Assembly: GCF_024198215.1 (NCBI RefSeq)
Contig: NZ_JAKCFA010000009.1
Location: 248,001 to 312,000, forward strand
Reading direction: 5' to 3'
From: Myxococcus qinghaiensis
GTDB taxonomy: Bacteria; Myxococcota; Myxococcia; Myxococcales; Myxococcaceae
DNA: 64,000 nt
Position numbers and translations under genes: made by a program. Positions 25,344 through 35,519 of this stretch are shown here, in pieces (the stretch's first letter is position 1; every line of letters begins with the position of its first letter). A model generated the notes under the pieces. That model did not search any database, was not told where the DNA came from, and saw only the letters and a list, made by a program, of their open reading frames with translations.

Positions 25344-28300
25344 GTGCCGCGCTGCCAGACATGTGGGCGGCGTTGGGAAGGCTCCCACGCGCCATGCCCG
25401 CCGAGCTCACCCGCCGAAGGGGCGGGACGTCCGACGTCCGTCGAGCCTGCCCCTCCCCTCATCCCCGGCTATCACGTGGAGGGGGTGCTGGCGCGCGGCG
25501 GCTTCGGCGTGCTCCTGGGTGCCCGGCGCGAGTCAGACCAGCAGCGCGTGGCCATCAAGCTGGCCCACACCGGCAATGCCCTGGCGCGCGCGCAGCTCGT
25601 CCGGGAGTCGGAGGCGCTGCGCACGCTGGGGCCGCCCACCGTGCCCGCGCTGTACGAGGTGGGCGTGCTCTCCGGGGGCATCCGCTTCCTCGTCATGGAG
25701 CACGTCCCGCTGCCCACCCTGGCGGAGCGACTGGCGCGCGCCGCGGGCCCCGTGCCGGCCCAGGAGCTGGCCTCCCTGGCGCTCTCGGTGGCGGACACCG
25801 TGGCCCTGGTGCATGCGCGGGGGCTCGCCCACTGTGACTTGAAGCCCGAGCACCTCTTCCTCAACGAGGACGGAGGCGGCCAGGTGCGCGTCTTCGACTT
25901 CGGCCTGGTGCGCGGCACCTCACTCCAGGAGGGCGCCTCCCTGCCCGGTGAGGGCGCGACGACGAGCGACTCGTCGGCCTTCGCCGGCACCGCGGAGTAC
26001 ATGGCGCCGGAGCAGTGCGCGGGCAACTCGGACGTGGATGCGCGCACGGACGTGTACGCGCTGGGCGTGCTGCTCTACGAGATGCTCACCGGCCGGCCTC
26101 CCTTCTTCGGCCCCACGCCGGAAGTGCTCCAGGCCCACCTGGCCCTCCGCCCCCCTCCGCCCTCGGACTTCGCGCCCGTGCCGCCCGCGCTGGAGGAGGT
26201 CGTCCTGCGCTGTCTGGCCAAGGAGCGCGCTCGCCGCCCCGAGGACGCCGCCGCGCTGGCCACCGCGCTGCGCGAGGCCTTCACCCATGCGCACCGTCCG
26301 CTCGAGCCCGTCACGCCCCGGCCCGCCGCGCCCGGGGAGCCTCGCCCCGCGCAGGTGCGCCGCTCCGTCGCCGTGCTCTTCCTGACGTCTCGCGCCAACC
26401 CCGTCAGCCTGCAGAAGGGGCTCTCCTCGTACGGGGGACACCTGGCCTTCACGGATGGGCCGCGCATCGCCGCCGTGTTCGACCCGGACGTGGGAGAGAA
26501 CCCCGTGCGCCGGGCCATGCGCGCCGCCGAGGGACTGGCCGACCGGGGACTCGCCGCGAGCGCCCTCGTCGACGTGTCCGCCGTCACCGTGCAGCGCCGC
26601 CCCACCGGCACCCCGCGATATCTGGGCGCCATCCTCTCTCGCGCGGACCGCTACCCCACCGGGCCGGAGACCCATGGCCTGCTGTTGTCTCCGGCCGCCG
26701 CGGAGGCCGTGCCGGAGGTGCCGTGCACGGAGGTGCCGGGCCACCCGGGCCTCCTGCGCCCCGCGTCTCCGGGCGCGGCGCCGCGTCCCGACATCACCGT
26801 GCTCCAGCTGGGCAGCGAGGTGCTGGTGGGCCGCGAGGCGGAGCTGACCTCGCTGATGGACAGCGCCCGCGCGGCCGTGGGCGCGGCGGCCCCCACCCTG
26901 GTCACCGTCCTGGGCGAGCGGGGACTGGGCAAGAGCCACCTCGCCGCCGCGCTCGCGCGTGAACTCCAGATGCAGTTGCCACTGACTCGCATCTACACCA
27001 CGCGCTCACGCGAGCCTGTTCAAGGCGATCCGGACGGCACGCTGCGCACGCTCCTGCGCTGCGCCCTCAACGCCTTCGAGAGCGAGAACACGGACACGGA
27101 GGAGCAGGGCCGCGCGGCCATCATGCAGCGGCTGGGCCCCACGCTGGGGTCGGAGCTGTGGCCGGGCGTGGCCGCGACGCTGGGCTGGTATGCGCCGGGC
27201 GGACCGGAGCTGCAGAGCTGGGCGGCGGCGCCGGGCGCGCTGCGCTCGCTGGCCATGCGCGCCACCGGTGAGCTGTTGGCCGCCACCGCCCGCGAGCGTC
27301 CGCTGTGCCTGGTCATCGACGACGCGCACTTCGCCGAGGAGACGGCGCTGGACGCGCTGGAGTACGCGTGCCTCGCCGAGGCGAGCGTGCCCATCTGGGT
27401 GTGCGTGCTCGCGCGCCCGGGGTTCGAGAAGAGCCGGCCCCTGTGGGGTGCTCGAGCGGCGCGGCAGTCCACCGTGACGCTGCGAGCGCTGGGGGCGGAG
27501 CAGGCGCAGGAGCTGTGCCGCATGCTCCTCAAGCCGGTGGAGAACGTGCCGGCGCAGGCGGTGGACCGCATCGTCGAGCGCGCCCAGCACGTGCCGCTCT
27601 ACATGGTGGAGCTGGTGCGCGGCCTCAAGCGCCAGGGGCTGGTGCGCCAGCGCGCTCCGGGCGGCAGCTGGTACCTGGTCACCGACGGCGTGGAGAAGGT
27701 GCCTGAGCTGCGGCTGGTGGAGTGGCTGGCGGACCGCGAGCTGGGAGCGCTGCCGCCGACGCTGGCCGCGCACGCCCGGCTGTGCGCCCTCTTGGGGACG
27801 GACTTCACCGCCGCCACGGCGGAGGGCGTGGTGCGGGAGCTGGAGCGCGACGGCGCCGCCGGGGGCTTCCCGCTGGATGCGGGCCATGCGACGCGCCGGT
27901 TGCTCGACTCCGGCCTGCTGGTGTCCCACCGCCTGGAGGGGCTGAGCTTCCGCAACGAGCTCCTGCGCGACGCGGTCGCCGCCACCCTCCCCGCCGCCGA
28001 GCGCGAGCGCATCCACCGCGCCGCGTACCGCTACTTCCTGGGCCCCACGGGCGCCAGCGAGCGACAGCGGCTGCCCCGTCTGGCGCTGCATGCCGCCGCC
28101 GCGGACCTGCGCGACGAGGCCGCCGCGCTCTCCATCGACCTGGCCGAGTCGGCGCGCGGACGCCACGCGTTCCTCGACGCGGAGGCCATGTACACGCGCG
28201 CGCTGGAGCTGTTGGACAGCTCCGACGAGCTGCGCTGCCTCACCTCGCTGCGAGGGCGCGGGCTGATGCGCATCCGCATTGGCCGCTATGACGACTCGCT

Positions 28301-29372
28301 GGCGGACTTCGCCGCCGCCCGGGAGCGGGCGCGCCGGCTGGGCGACACGCGCACGGAGGTGGAGCTGCTGCTGGATGAAGCCATGGCCCTGGACTGGGTG
28401 AATGACTATCCCGCCAGTGAGGCCCGCGCGCTGGAGGCCCAGGCGATATCGGCCCGCGTGGGCTCCGCCTACGTGAAGGGGCGCCTGCTGCTCGCGGTGG
28501 GCCGCGCGCTGTTCCGCAAGGGTGAGTGGCAGGAGGCCCGCGAGCCCCTGGAGGCGGCGGCGGAGATTGCCCGGCGCCTGGGTGACGCGGGCTACGAGAC
28601 GCAGGTGGTGTCCCAGCTCCTGCTCGCGGTGATGCTCCCCAACCTGGGGGACATCGACGAGACGGACCGCGTGCTGACGGAGGTCATCGCCGCGTGCTCG
28701 GAGCGGGGCGACTTGTTCCACCTGGGCAGCGCCATCAACAACCGCCGCAACCTGTGGGTGGCCCGGCGGGATTTGGCCAACGCGCTGAAGGACCAGGAGC
28801 GCTTCATGCACCTGGGACGCGAGCTGGGCATGGTGGGCTGGGAGTACTTCGCCGAGCACAACCTGGGCGAGCTGCACTACCAGGCCGGAGACGTCGACGC
28901 GGCCACGCCGCACATCACCCGGGCGATAGCGCTGGAGCGCAGGCACCCGGAGGTGGCGCCGAGGCCGTGGGCCCTGCTGCTCCAGGCGCGCACCATGGCG
29001 TGGCTCGGGCGACAGGCACGGGCCCGCGAGCTGCTCGCGCAGGTGCGGCAGGTACTGTCAGAGGGCCGCAACGGCGTGGAGTTGAGCCCTTCGGAGGAGG
29101 TGCTCTTCGCCATGGTGGAGCTGGCCACGCGCGACGCCACCTCGGAGGCGTGGTCGACGCTGCGCGAGTGGTCCGCCCAGGTGTCCGTGGAGCAGGAGCC
29201 GCTCGAGGTGCTGGAGATGATGGGGCTGGCGGCGCTGCGCCGGGGTGAGCGCGAGGAGGCCATCCGCATCCTGGCGGACGCGCTCCAGCTCGCCTCGCGA
29301 CTGCCCAACCTCATGGAGGCGCGCATCCGCCGCTCGCTGGAGCGCGCGCGGGAGAGCGTCTTCCCGACGTGA
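25344..29372 (+). CDS. Large Ser/Thr kinase with AAA+ ATPase and TPR regions (non-RD)
   Basis: A 1342-residue multidomain signalling protein. A short N-terminal zinc-knuckle-like segment (CQTCGRRW...C) precedes a protein kinase (residues about 40-310; GGFGVLL, VAIKLAH, catalytic loop HCDLKPEHLFLN, FDFGL, APEQC). A linker of about 180 residues leads to an AAA/STAND-type ATPase (Walker A GERGLGKSH near residue 525, LVIDDAHFAEE as Walker B) and C-terminal TPR-like helices up to the end. The HRD Arg is Cys, a non-RD kinase, so activation-loop control may differ. Start GTG 25344. Many myxobacterial kinases share this kinase-ATPase-TPR plan. The substrate is unknown. Confidence 0.9.
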   Translation: MPRCQTCGRRWEGSHAPCPPSSPAEGAGRPTSVEPAPPLIPGYHVEGVLARGGFGVLLGARRESDQQRVAIKLAHTGNALARAQLVRESEALRTLGPPTVPALYEVGVLSGGIRFLVMEHVPLPTLAERLARAAGPVPAQELASLALSVADTVALVHARGLAHCDLKPEHLFLNEDGGGQVRVFDFGLVRGTSLQEGASLPGEGATTSDSSAFAGTAEYMAPEQCAGNSDVDARTDVYALGVLLYEMLTGRPPFFGPTPEVLQAHLALRPPPPSDFAPVPPALEEVVLRCLAKERARRPEDAAALATALREAFTHAHRPLEPVTPRPAAPGEPRPAQVRRSVAVLFLTSRANPVSLQKGLSSYGGHLAFTDGPRIAAVFDPDVGENPVRRAMRAAEGLADRGLAASALVDVSAVTVQRRPTGTPRYLGAILSRADRYPTGPETHGLLLSPAAAEAVPEVPCTEVPGHPGLLRPASPGAAPRPDITVLQLGSEVLVGREAELTSLMDSARAAVGAAAPTLVTVLGERGLGKSHLAAALARELQMQLPLTRIYTTRSREPVQGDPDGTLRTLLRCALNAFESENTDTEEQGRAAIMQRLGPTLGSELWPGVAATLGWYAPGGPELQSWAAAPGALRSLAMRATGELLAATARERPLCLVIDDAHFAEETALDALEYACLAEASVPIWVCVLARPGFEKSRPLWGARAARQSTVTLRALGAEQAQELCRMLLKPVENVPAQAVDRIVERAQHVPLYMVELVRGLKRQGLVRQRAPGGSWYLVTDGVEKVPELRLVEWLADRELGALPPTLAAHARLCALLGTDFTAATAEGVVRELERDGAAGGFPLDAGHATRRLLDSGLLVSHRLEGLSFRNELLRDAVAATLPAAERERIHRAAYRYFLGPTGASERQRLPRLALHAAAADLRDEAAALSIDLAESARGRHAFLDAEAMYTRALELLDSSDELRCLTSLRGRGLMRIRIGRYDDSLADFAAARERARRLGDTRTEVELLLDEAMALDWVNDYPASEARALEAQAISARVGSAYVKGRLLLAVGRALFRKGEWQEAREPLEAAAEIARRLGDAGYETQVVSQLLLAVMLPNLGDIDETDRVLTEVIAACSERGDLFHLGSAINNRRNLWVARRDLANALKDQERFMHLGRELGMVGWEYFAEHNLGELHYQAGDVDAATPHITRAIALERRHPEVAPRPWALLLQARTMAWLGRQARARELLAQVRQVLSEGRNGVELSPSEEVLFAMVELATRDATSEAWSTLREWSAQVSVEQEPLEVLEMMGLAALRRGEREEAIRILADALQLASRLPNLMEARIRRSLERARESVFPT

Positions 29373-29519
29373 GCCCGGAGGCGTGAGGGGCTCTCCCGAA
29401 CACCGGTCCGCCGCGCACCGACGTCAGCTGGGCTGAGCACGCTCGCGAGCGTTTACGCGCCCGCTACGCCATGAGGCCCGGAGCCACGAAGGCCGAGTTC
29501 TCGCGCCCCAACGCACGCG

Positions 29520-31319
29520 CTACGCCATGAAGCCCAAGAGCTTCAGCGCACCGATGAGCACTCCCACCAGCGACTCCGCGGCAATCGCCCCCGCCGCCAG
29601 CGCGGGCACGTTGCGCACCGTCGCCTGGGGCCAGCGCCACCGGGCCAGCGCAGCCAGTGCTCCACCGAGGCACAGCGTCACCGCGAAATAGGCGGGCAGG
29701 ATGAAGCCAATCCCCATCGCCACCGGTGACGGCATCCACCGCGCCGCGCGACCCCGCGAAAGCACCGTCAGGAGCGCGCCGACACCCGCCGCGATACCGC
29801 CCGCCAGCGCCGCGTTCGGCGGCAGGCCCGAGAGCCCCTTCACCGCCAGCTCCGCCACCGCTCGGAACTGATGGGAGAACGGTGCCGGCAGCGCCTCCGA
29901 GCCCAGCCCGTACGCCCGCGTCAGCAGCAGGTACGCCGGCACGCTCACCAGCGAGCCCGCCAGCGCCCCCACCAACTGCGCCCCGAGCATCCGCCGCGGC
30001 GAAGCTCCCAGGAGGTGCCCTGCCTTGAGCGCCCACATGCTCACGCCCGTCTGCGCCGCCGCGCCGGACACCACGCCACCCACAGCGATATTCGGCGCCA
30101 CCGCGCCAGGCAGCAGCACGCCCGCCGCCACCTGGGAGAGCTGCCCTACCTGCGTCACTGGCGAGACATCCACCTGTCCCGCGCCTCGCGCGCACACCGC
30201 GCACAAGGGCAGCAGCACCCCCAATGCCAGCAGCACCTGCGGCACGCTCATCCCAAACAGGGCCACGCCCAGCCCCAGCGTCAACACGCCCGCCGCGCCA
30301 CCGCACAGCCACGCCCACCGGGGAAGCACGCCACTCCACTTCAGTGAGCCCACGTCCTTCGCCGCGCCCCAGAAGTCACGCGCCTGCGCCGCGAGCGACA
30401 CCATCGCCGAGCCCACCAGCAACCCCACGCCGGGCCACGTGAGCCAGTTCAACAGCGAGTCATAGGTCGCTTCCTTCACCGCGCCCGTGCTCAAGAGCCA
30501 CGGCGCCAGCGCGCCCCAGCCCACGAGCGCGCCCACCAGCATGCTCAGGCCCAGGTGCAGCCCCGCCATCATCCCCACCGCCACCAGCATGGGACTCCAC
30601 GCCAGGCCCCACGTCAGCGACGCCGCCGAAACGCCGCCCATCGAGCCCGGCGCCGCCACCATGCCCGGCAGCTTCTGGAGCACGTCCCGCACCACGGTGA
30701 CTCCCGTGGACACCACCGCCGCCACCGCGAGCCACACGCCGCGCCCGCGATTCTCCTCGGGCTCCGAGGCGTGCATCGCGGTGATGAGCTCCGCCGTGGT
30801 GATTCCCGTGGGGAAGGCCAGCGCCTCCTCCTCCAGCAGACGACGCCGCAAGAGGTGCGCGGCCAGTACGCCGAGCACGCCCAGCGCCACGCTCCACACG
30901 GCCACTCCCACGCCGGGCACGTCCAATCCCATCAGCATCAGCGCCGGCAAGGGCCCCAAGAGCCCCGCCGCCGCCGGCATGGCGCCCACCGACACGGCCG
31001 CCACCTGCGTGAGGTTGTTCTCCAGCGGGGTGTACGGCGAGCCGCGCCTGCGCGACACCGCCGCCAGGCCACCGAAGCCCAGCACCGCCGCCGTGACGGA
31101 GCCGCTCTCCCACCAGCCCAGCTTCAACCCCATGGACACGTTGGTGACGGCCAGGAGCGCACCGACGACGAGCCCCATCCCCAGCGCGCGCGCCGACCAC
31201 TCCCGGGACTCTCGGACAGGGGATGGCGCGGACTCGGGGACCAACGCCAGCGGTGCGTCGCTGGCGGACTCGGGGACGGCGGGGGTGGAGGACACGAGGG
31301 CTTTCGGGGGACTGCTCAT
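29520..31319 (-). CDS. OPT-family oligopeptide transporter
   Basis: A 599-residue polytopic membrane protein with about 14 hydrophobic helices and an N-terminal cytoplasmic Pro/Ser tail of 40 residues. NVSMGLKLGWWESGSV, ENNLTQVAAVSVGAMPAA and LAFPTGITTAELI match OPT transporters of the bacterial (YgjQ/MXAN) type, which take up peptides or metal chelates by proton symport. Its ATG overlaps the stop of the upstream hybrid kinase (ATGA, 31316-31319), which couples the two. Just beyond the stop an imperfect 16-bp copy of its final codons occurs (29464-29480). Confidence 0.9.
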   Translation of the reverse strand: MSSPPKALVSSTPAVPESASDAPLALVPESAPSPVRESREWSARALGMGLVVGALLAVTNVSMGLKLGWWESGSVTAAVLGFGGLAAVSRRRGSPYTPLENNLTQVAAVSVGAMPAAAGLLGPLPALMLMGLDVPGVGVAVWSVALGVLGVLAAHLLRRRLLEEEALAFPTGITTAELITAMHASEPEENRGRGVWLAVAAVVSTGVTVVRDVLQKLPGMVAAPGSMGGVSAASLTWGLAWSPMLVAVGMMAGLHLGLSMLVGALVGWGALAPWLLSTGAVKEATYDSLLNWLTWPGVGLLVGSAMVSLAAQARDFWGAAKDVGSLKWSGVLPRWAWLCGGAAGVLTLGLGVALFGMSVPQVLLALGVLLPLCAVCARGAGQVDVSPVTQVGQLSQVAAGVLLPGAVAPNIAVGGVVSGAAAQTGVSMWALKAGHLLGASPRRMLGAQLVGALAGSLVSVPAYLLLTRAYGLGSEALPAPFSHQFRAVAELAVKGLSGLPPNAALAGGIAAGVGALLTVLSRGRAARWMPSPVAMGIGFILPAYFAVTLCLGGALAALARWRWPQATVRNVPALAAGAIAAESLVGVLIGALKLLGFMA

Positions 31320-33577
31320 CTTCCCGCCTCCGCCGAACGGCCCACCAGCTCGCGGAGCTGCGTGAGGTCCAGCGGCTTCGAAATCTTCAGATTCGGAACG
31401 TCGCGCAGGAAGGACACCGTGCGCGGGGTGAAGGCGCCGCCGGTCATGAACACCATGCGGCCCGCCTGGTCCGGCACGCTGCGACCCAGCTCGTGGTACA
31501 GGTCCATGCCCGTCATCCCCGGCATCATCACATCGCAGAGGATGAGGTCGAATCTGCTGCCGTCGTTGAGCAGTCGCAGCGCCGCCTGCGCGCTGTTCGC
31601 CGTGGCGACCTCGTGGTCCGACGCCAGCGAGCGCTGGAGCGCCAGCGTCACGTTCGGCTCGTCATCCACGACGAGGATGCGCGCCCGCGCGTTGGCGGCC
31701 ACCACCGCCGTCAGCCGGGGCAACACCTCCAGCTCCCGCGTGGCCGCGCGCAGCACCACGCGGAAGGTGCTCCCCTTGCCCGGCTCGCTCTCCGCGTGGA
31801 TGGAGCCACCCATGGACTCGATGATGCCGTGGCAGATGGACAGCCCCAGCCCCGTGCCCACGCCCACCGGCTTGGTGGTGAAGAACGGGTCGAAGATGCG
31901 GTCCATGACCTCCGGCGACATGCCCATGCCCGTGTCGCGCACCTCCACCAGCACCCGGCCGCGGTCTCCCGCGCGGATGACGACGCGGATTTCGTGCTCG
32001 TGCTCGGGCGAGCGGTCCTCCGGAATCGCCTGCGCCGCGTTGAGCAGCAGGTTGAGGAACACCTGGCACAGCCGCGACTCGCTGGCCTCCACCGGGGCCA
32101 CCGGCTCGAACTCCGTCACCAGCCGCGCGCGGTGGCGGATGACGTTGTCCGCCATCTTGCACGCCAGCTCCACCGCGCGGCGCACGTCCACCGGCATCAG
32201 CCGCACCTCCTGCTCGCCCCGCGCGAAGACCTTCAAGTCGCGGACGATGGTGGCGATGCGCTCGGCGCCCTCCGTCGTCTCGCGCACCAGCTGCTGGAGC
32301 GAGGCGATGGCCGCCGCGGGCACCTGGCTCTCCATCCGCTCCAGCCCCTCGCGCACCAGGTGAAGGTTGACGAGCATGTAGGCCAGCGGGTTGTTGATTT
32401 CGTGCGCCACGCCCGCGCCCAGCGTGCCCACCGACGCCAGCCGGTCCGCCACGACGAGGTGCGCCTGGAGCTGCTTTCGCTCCGACGTGTCGCGGTGGAC
32501 CATGATGTTCGCAATCGTGCGCCCCTCGCTGTCGCGCAGCGGGACGACGACGGACTCGCACCAGCATGTGGTGCCGTCGCGCCGCTTGAACTCCAACTCC
32601 CCCGTCCACCGCCCCTGCTTCTCCAGCGCCGCCAGCACCATGCCCGTGAGCCGGTCCGGCTCGTCCGGGTGCAACACGCGGAAGAGCGTCTGCCCCATGG
32701 CCTCCGTCTTGTTGCGGCCGAACATCCGCTCCGCGCTGGCGTTCCAGTCGATGATGCCGCCGCCCAAGTCGGTAATCACCACGCCGTCGTAGATGCTCTC
32801 GAAGATGAGCGCCTGGCGGTTCAGCTCCTGCTCGGCCTGCTTGCGCGCGGTGATGTCCATCACCGTGCCCGTCACCCGTGCGGGCATGCCGGACGCGTCG
32901 CACAGCACGTCACCCTTGCAGGAGATCCAGCGCCACCCGCTGCCCTGCGGTTCAATGCGGTAGTCCACGTCCACCTGCGTCTTCTTCTCCAACGCGGTGG
33001 ACAAGGACTCGCGCACGCGCGGCAGATCCGCGGGGTGCACCACCTCCTCCAGCTCCATGGCCCGGCCGGACAGCTTGCCCACGGGCAGCCCGAGCAGCCG
33101 GTCCACGTGCTCGCTCCACGTCACCCGGCCGCTCTGCGCATTCCAATCCCAGATGCCCACGCGCGCGGCGGACAGCGCTTGCCTGAGCTGCTCCTCGCGC
33201 TGCTCCAGCAGCTCCCGCTTGGAGAAGCGGAACACCGTGACGGTGCCAATCTGGAGCCGGTCCCCCTCCTGGAGCTCCGCGGTGGCGATGGGCGTGCCGT
33301 TGAGCAGCGTGCCGTTGGTCGACTCCAGGTCCGTGACGTGGCAGCCCCCGTCGGGCGAGCGGATGATGCGGGCGTGCTTGCGGGAGACCCCGTGGTCGTC
33401 GATGCGCACCGTGGCCTCGGAGCCCCGGCCGATGATGTGCTCCCCCGGCTCCAGCCGGTACGCCTTGCCGATGGCCGCCGGCGTCGTCGTGCTGATGAGG
33501 ATGAGGCAGGCGCCCGTCGAGGAAGGCGGAGCCAGCGCCATCCCCGCGCAGGTGGTGAGGTCATCCAAGGTCGTCAT
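31316..33577 (-). CDS. Hybrid sensor histidine kinase: FHA-PAS-PAS-HisKA-HATPase-REC
   Basis: A 753-residue soluble hybrid kinase. An FHA domain (about residues 30-105: IGRGSEATVRI, VSRKHARI, STNGTLLNG) is followed by two PAS/PAC modules (VGIWDWNAQSGRVTWSEHV; LIFESIYDGVVITDLGGGIIDWNAS), a phosphoacceptor His392 in GVAHEINNPLAYM, an ATPase domain (NLLLNAAQA, FDPFFTTKPVGVGTGLGLS) and a receiver with Asp682 in LILCDVMMPG. The frame runs open another 138 codons upstream, but MTTLDDL at 33577 has a G-rich ribosome site and precedes FHA homology. The FHA domain suggests binding to phosphothreonine of a Ser/Thr kinase; one is divergently encoded next door. Coupled to the OPT gene. Confidence 0.93.
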   Translation of the reverse strand: MTTLDDLTTCAGMALAPPSSTGACLILISTTTPAAIGKAYRLEPGEHIIGRGSEATVRIDDHGVSRKHARIIRSPDGGCHVTDLESTNGTLLNGTPIATAELQEGDRLQIGTVTVFRFSKRELLEQREEQLRQALSAARVGIWDWNAQSGRVTWSEHVDRLLGLPVGKLSGRAMELEEVVHPADLPRVRESLSTALEKKTQVDVDYRIEPQGSGWRWISCKGDVLCDASGMPARVTGTVMDITARKQAEQELNRQALIFESIYDGVVITDLGGGIIDWNASAERMFGRNKTEAMGQTLFRVLHPDEPDRLTGMVLAALEKQGRWTGELEFKRRDGTTCWCESVVVPLRDSEGRTIANIMVHRDTSERKQLQAHLVVADRLASVGTLGAGVAHEINNPLAYMLVNLHLVREGLERMESQVPAAAIASLQQLVRETTEGAERIATIVRDLKVFARGEQEVRLMPVDVRRAVELACKMADNVIRHRARLVTEFEPVAPVEASESRLCQVFLNLLLNAAQAIPEDRSPEHEHEIRVVIRAGDRGRVLVEVRDTGMGMSPEVMDRIFDPFFTTKPVGVGTGLGLSICHGIIESMGGSIHAESEPGKGSTFRVVLRAATRELEVLPRLTAVVAANARARILVVDDEPNVTLALQRSLASDHEVATANSAQAALRLLNDGSRFDLILCDVMMPGMTGMDLYHELGRSVPDQAGRMVFMTGGAFTPRTVSFLRDVPNLKISKPLDLTQLRELVGRSAEAGR

Positions 33578-33860
33578 CAAGAGGCCCCCCGGGCCCCCGC
33601 GCCGCGTCCGTCCACCCGACCAACCCCGACTCGCGCGCGTGAGGTCACGTCCCGGGAATCCAGCAGTCCCTGGCCACGGCGTCCAACCACCCGGGGTGTT
33701 GGGGCGCCCGAGCATACGCAAGGCAACATCTGCCCCTCTGCCCCCCCACCCGAGGTGATGGGTGGTGAACGCATGACGGGGATTGGCGCGACGCGGCGGT
33801 CGCTTCGGGCCCGGGGCGTGCAGCAGGGCTCCAAGGTGGGTGCTAGGGTGCCCTCCACAC

Positions 33861-35270
<1,410 letters not shown>

Positions 35271-35417
35271 GCCTCCCGGGAATCACAGGTATTCGTTGAT
35301 TCCACCTCATCCATGACTCTCTGAGTTCTGGACTTTACACCCTGACTGTTATGATTCATCCGACACGGGAAAATTACTGCTCCTACGGCATGCAGGACGG
35401 CTGAACCCCCGGCAAAA

Positions 35418-35479
35418 CTTGTCGAACCCATCAGCTACAGCAGCATTCTTTGGGAATGCTGGAACTGGTGGGCGACAAG
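35418..35479 (+). ncRNA. Candidate structured leader RNA upstream of the TNGLS-repeat gene
   Basis: A 62-nt segment folds into one long stem: CTTGTCG 35418-35424 with CGACAAG 35473-35479; CCCA 35427-35430 with TGGG 35469-35472; CAG 35432-35434 with CTG 35465-35467; an internal loop; and CAGCATTC 35441-35448 with GAATGCTG 35454-35461 closing a TTTGG loop. That is 22 pairs with two small internal loops, about 40 nt before the next start codon. It does not match the conserved cores of the GEMM, cobalamin, SAM or glycine riboswitches as I know them. A leader element or small RNA is inference. Confidence 0.5.
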
Positions 35480-35519
35480 GTGGCCAGCGAGCGCTGACCG
35501 CCACACACGGGGGAAAAGC

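Noticed and set aside
29439..29452. Terminator after the large kinase
   Set aside because: The 14-bp palindrome ACGCTCGCGAGCGT leaves a loop of at most four bases and only three T follow; too weak to call.
29464..29535. Direct repeat at the OPT gene end as an attachment site
   Set aside because: Only about 16 bp are similar (TACGCCATGARGCCC) with no cargo between the copies; probably a small local duplication.
35401..35480. GEMM (c-di-GMP-I) riboswitch
   Set aside because: GGCAAA is present, but the diagnostic GGGACGCAAAGC segment and three-helix junction are missing.
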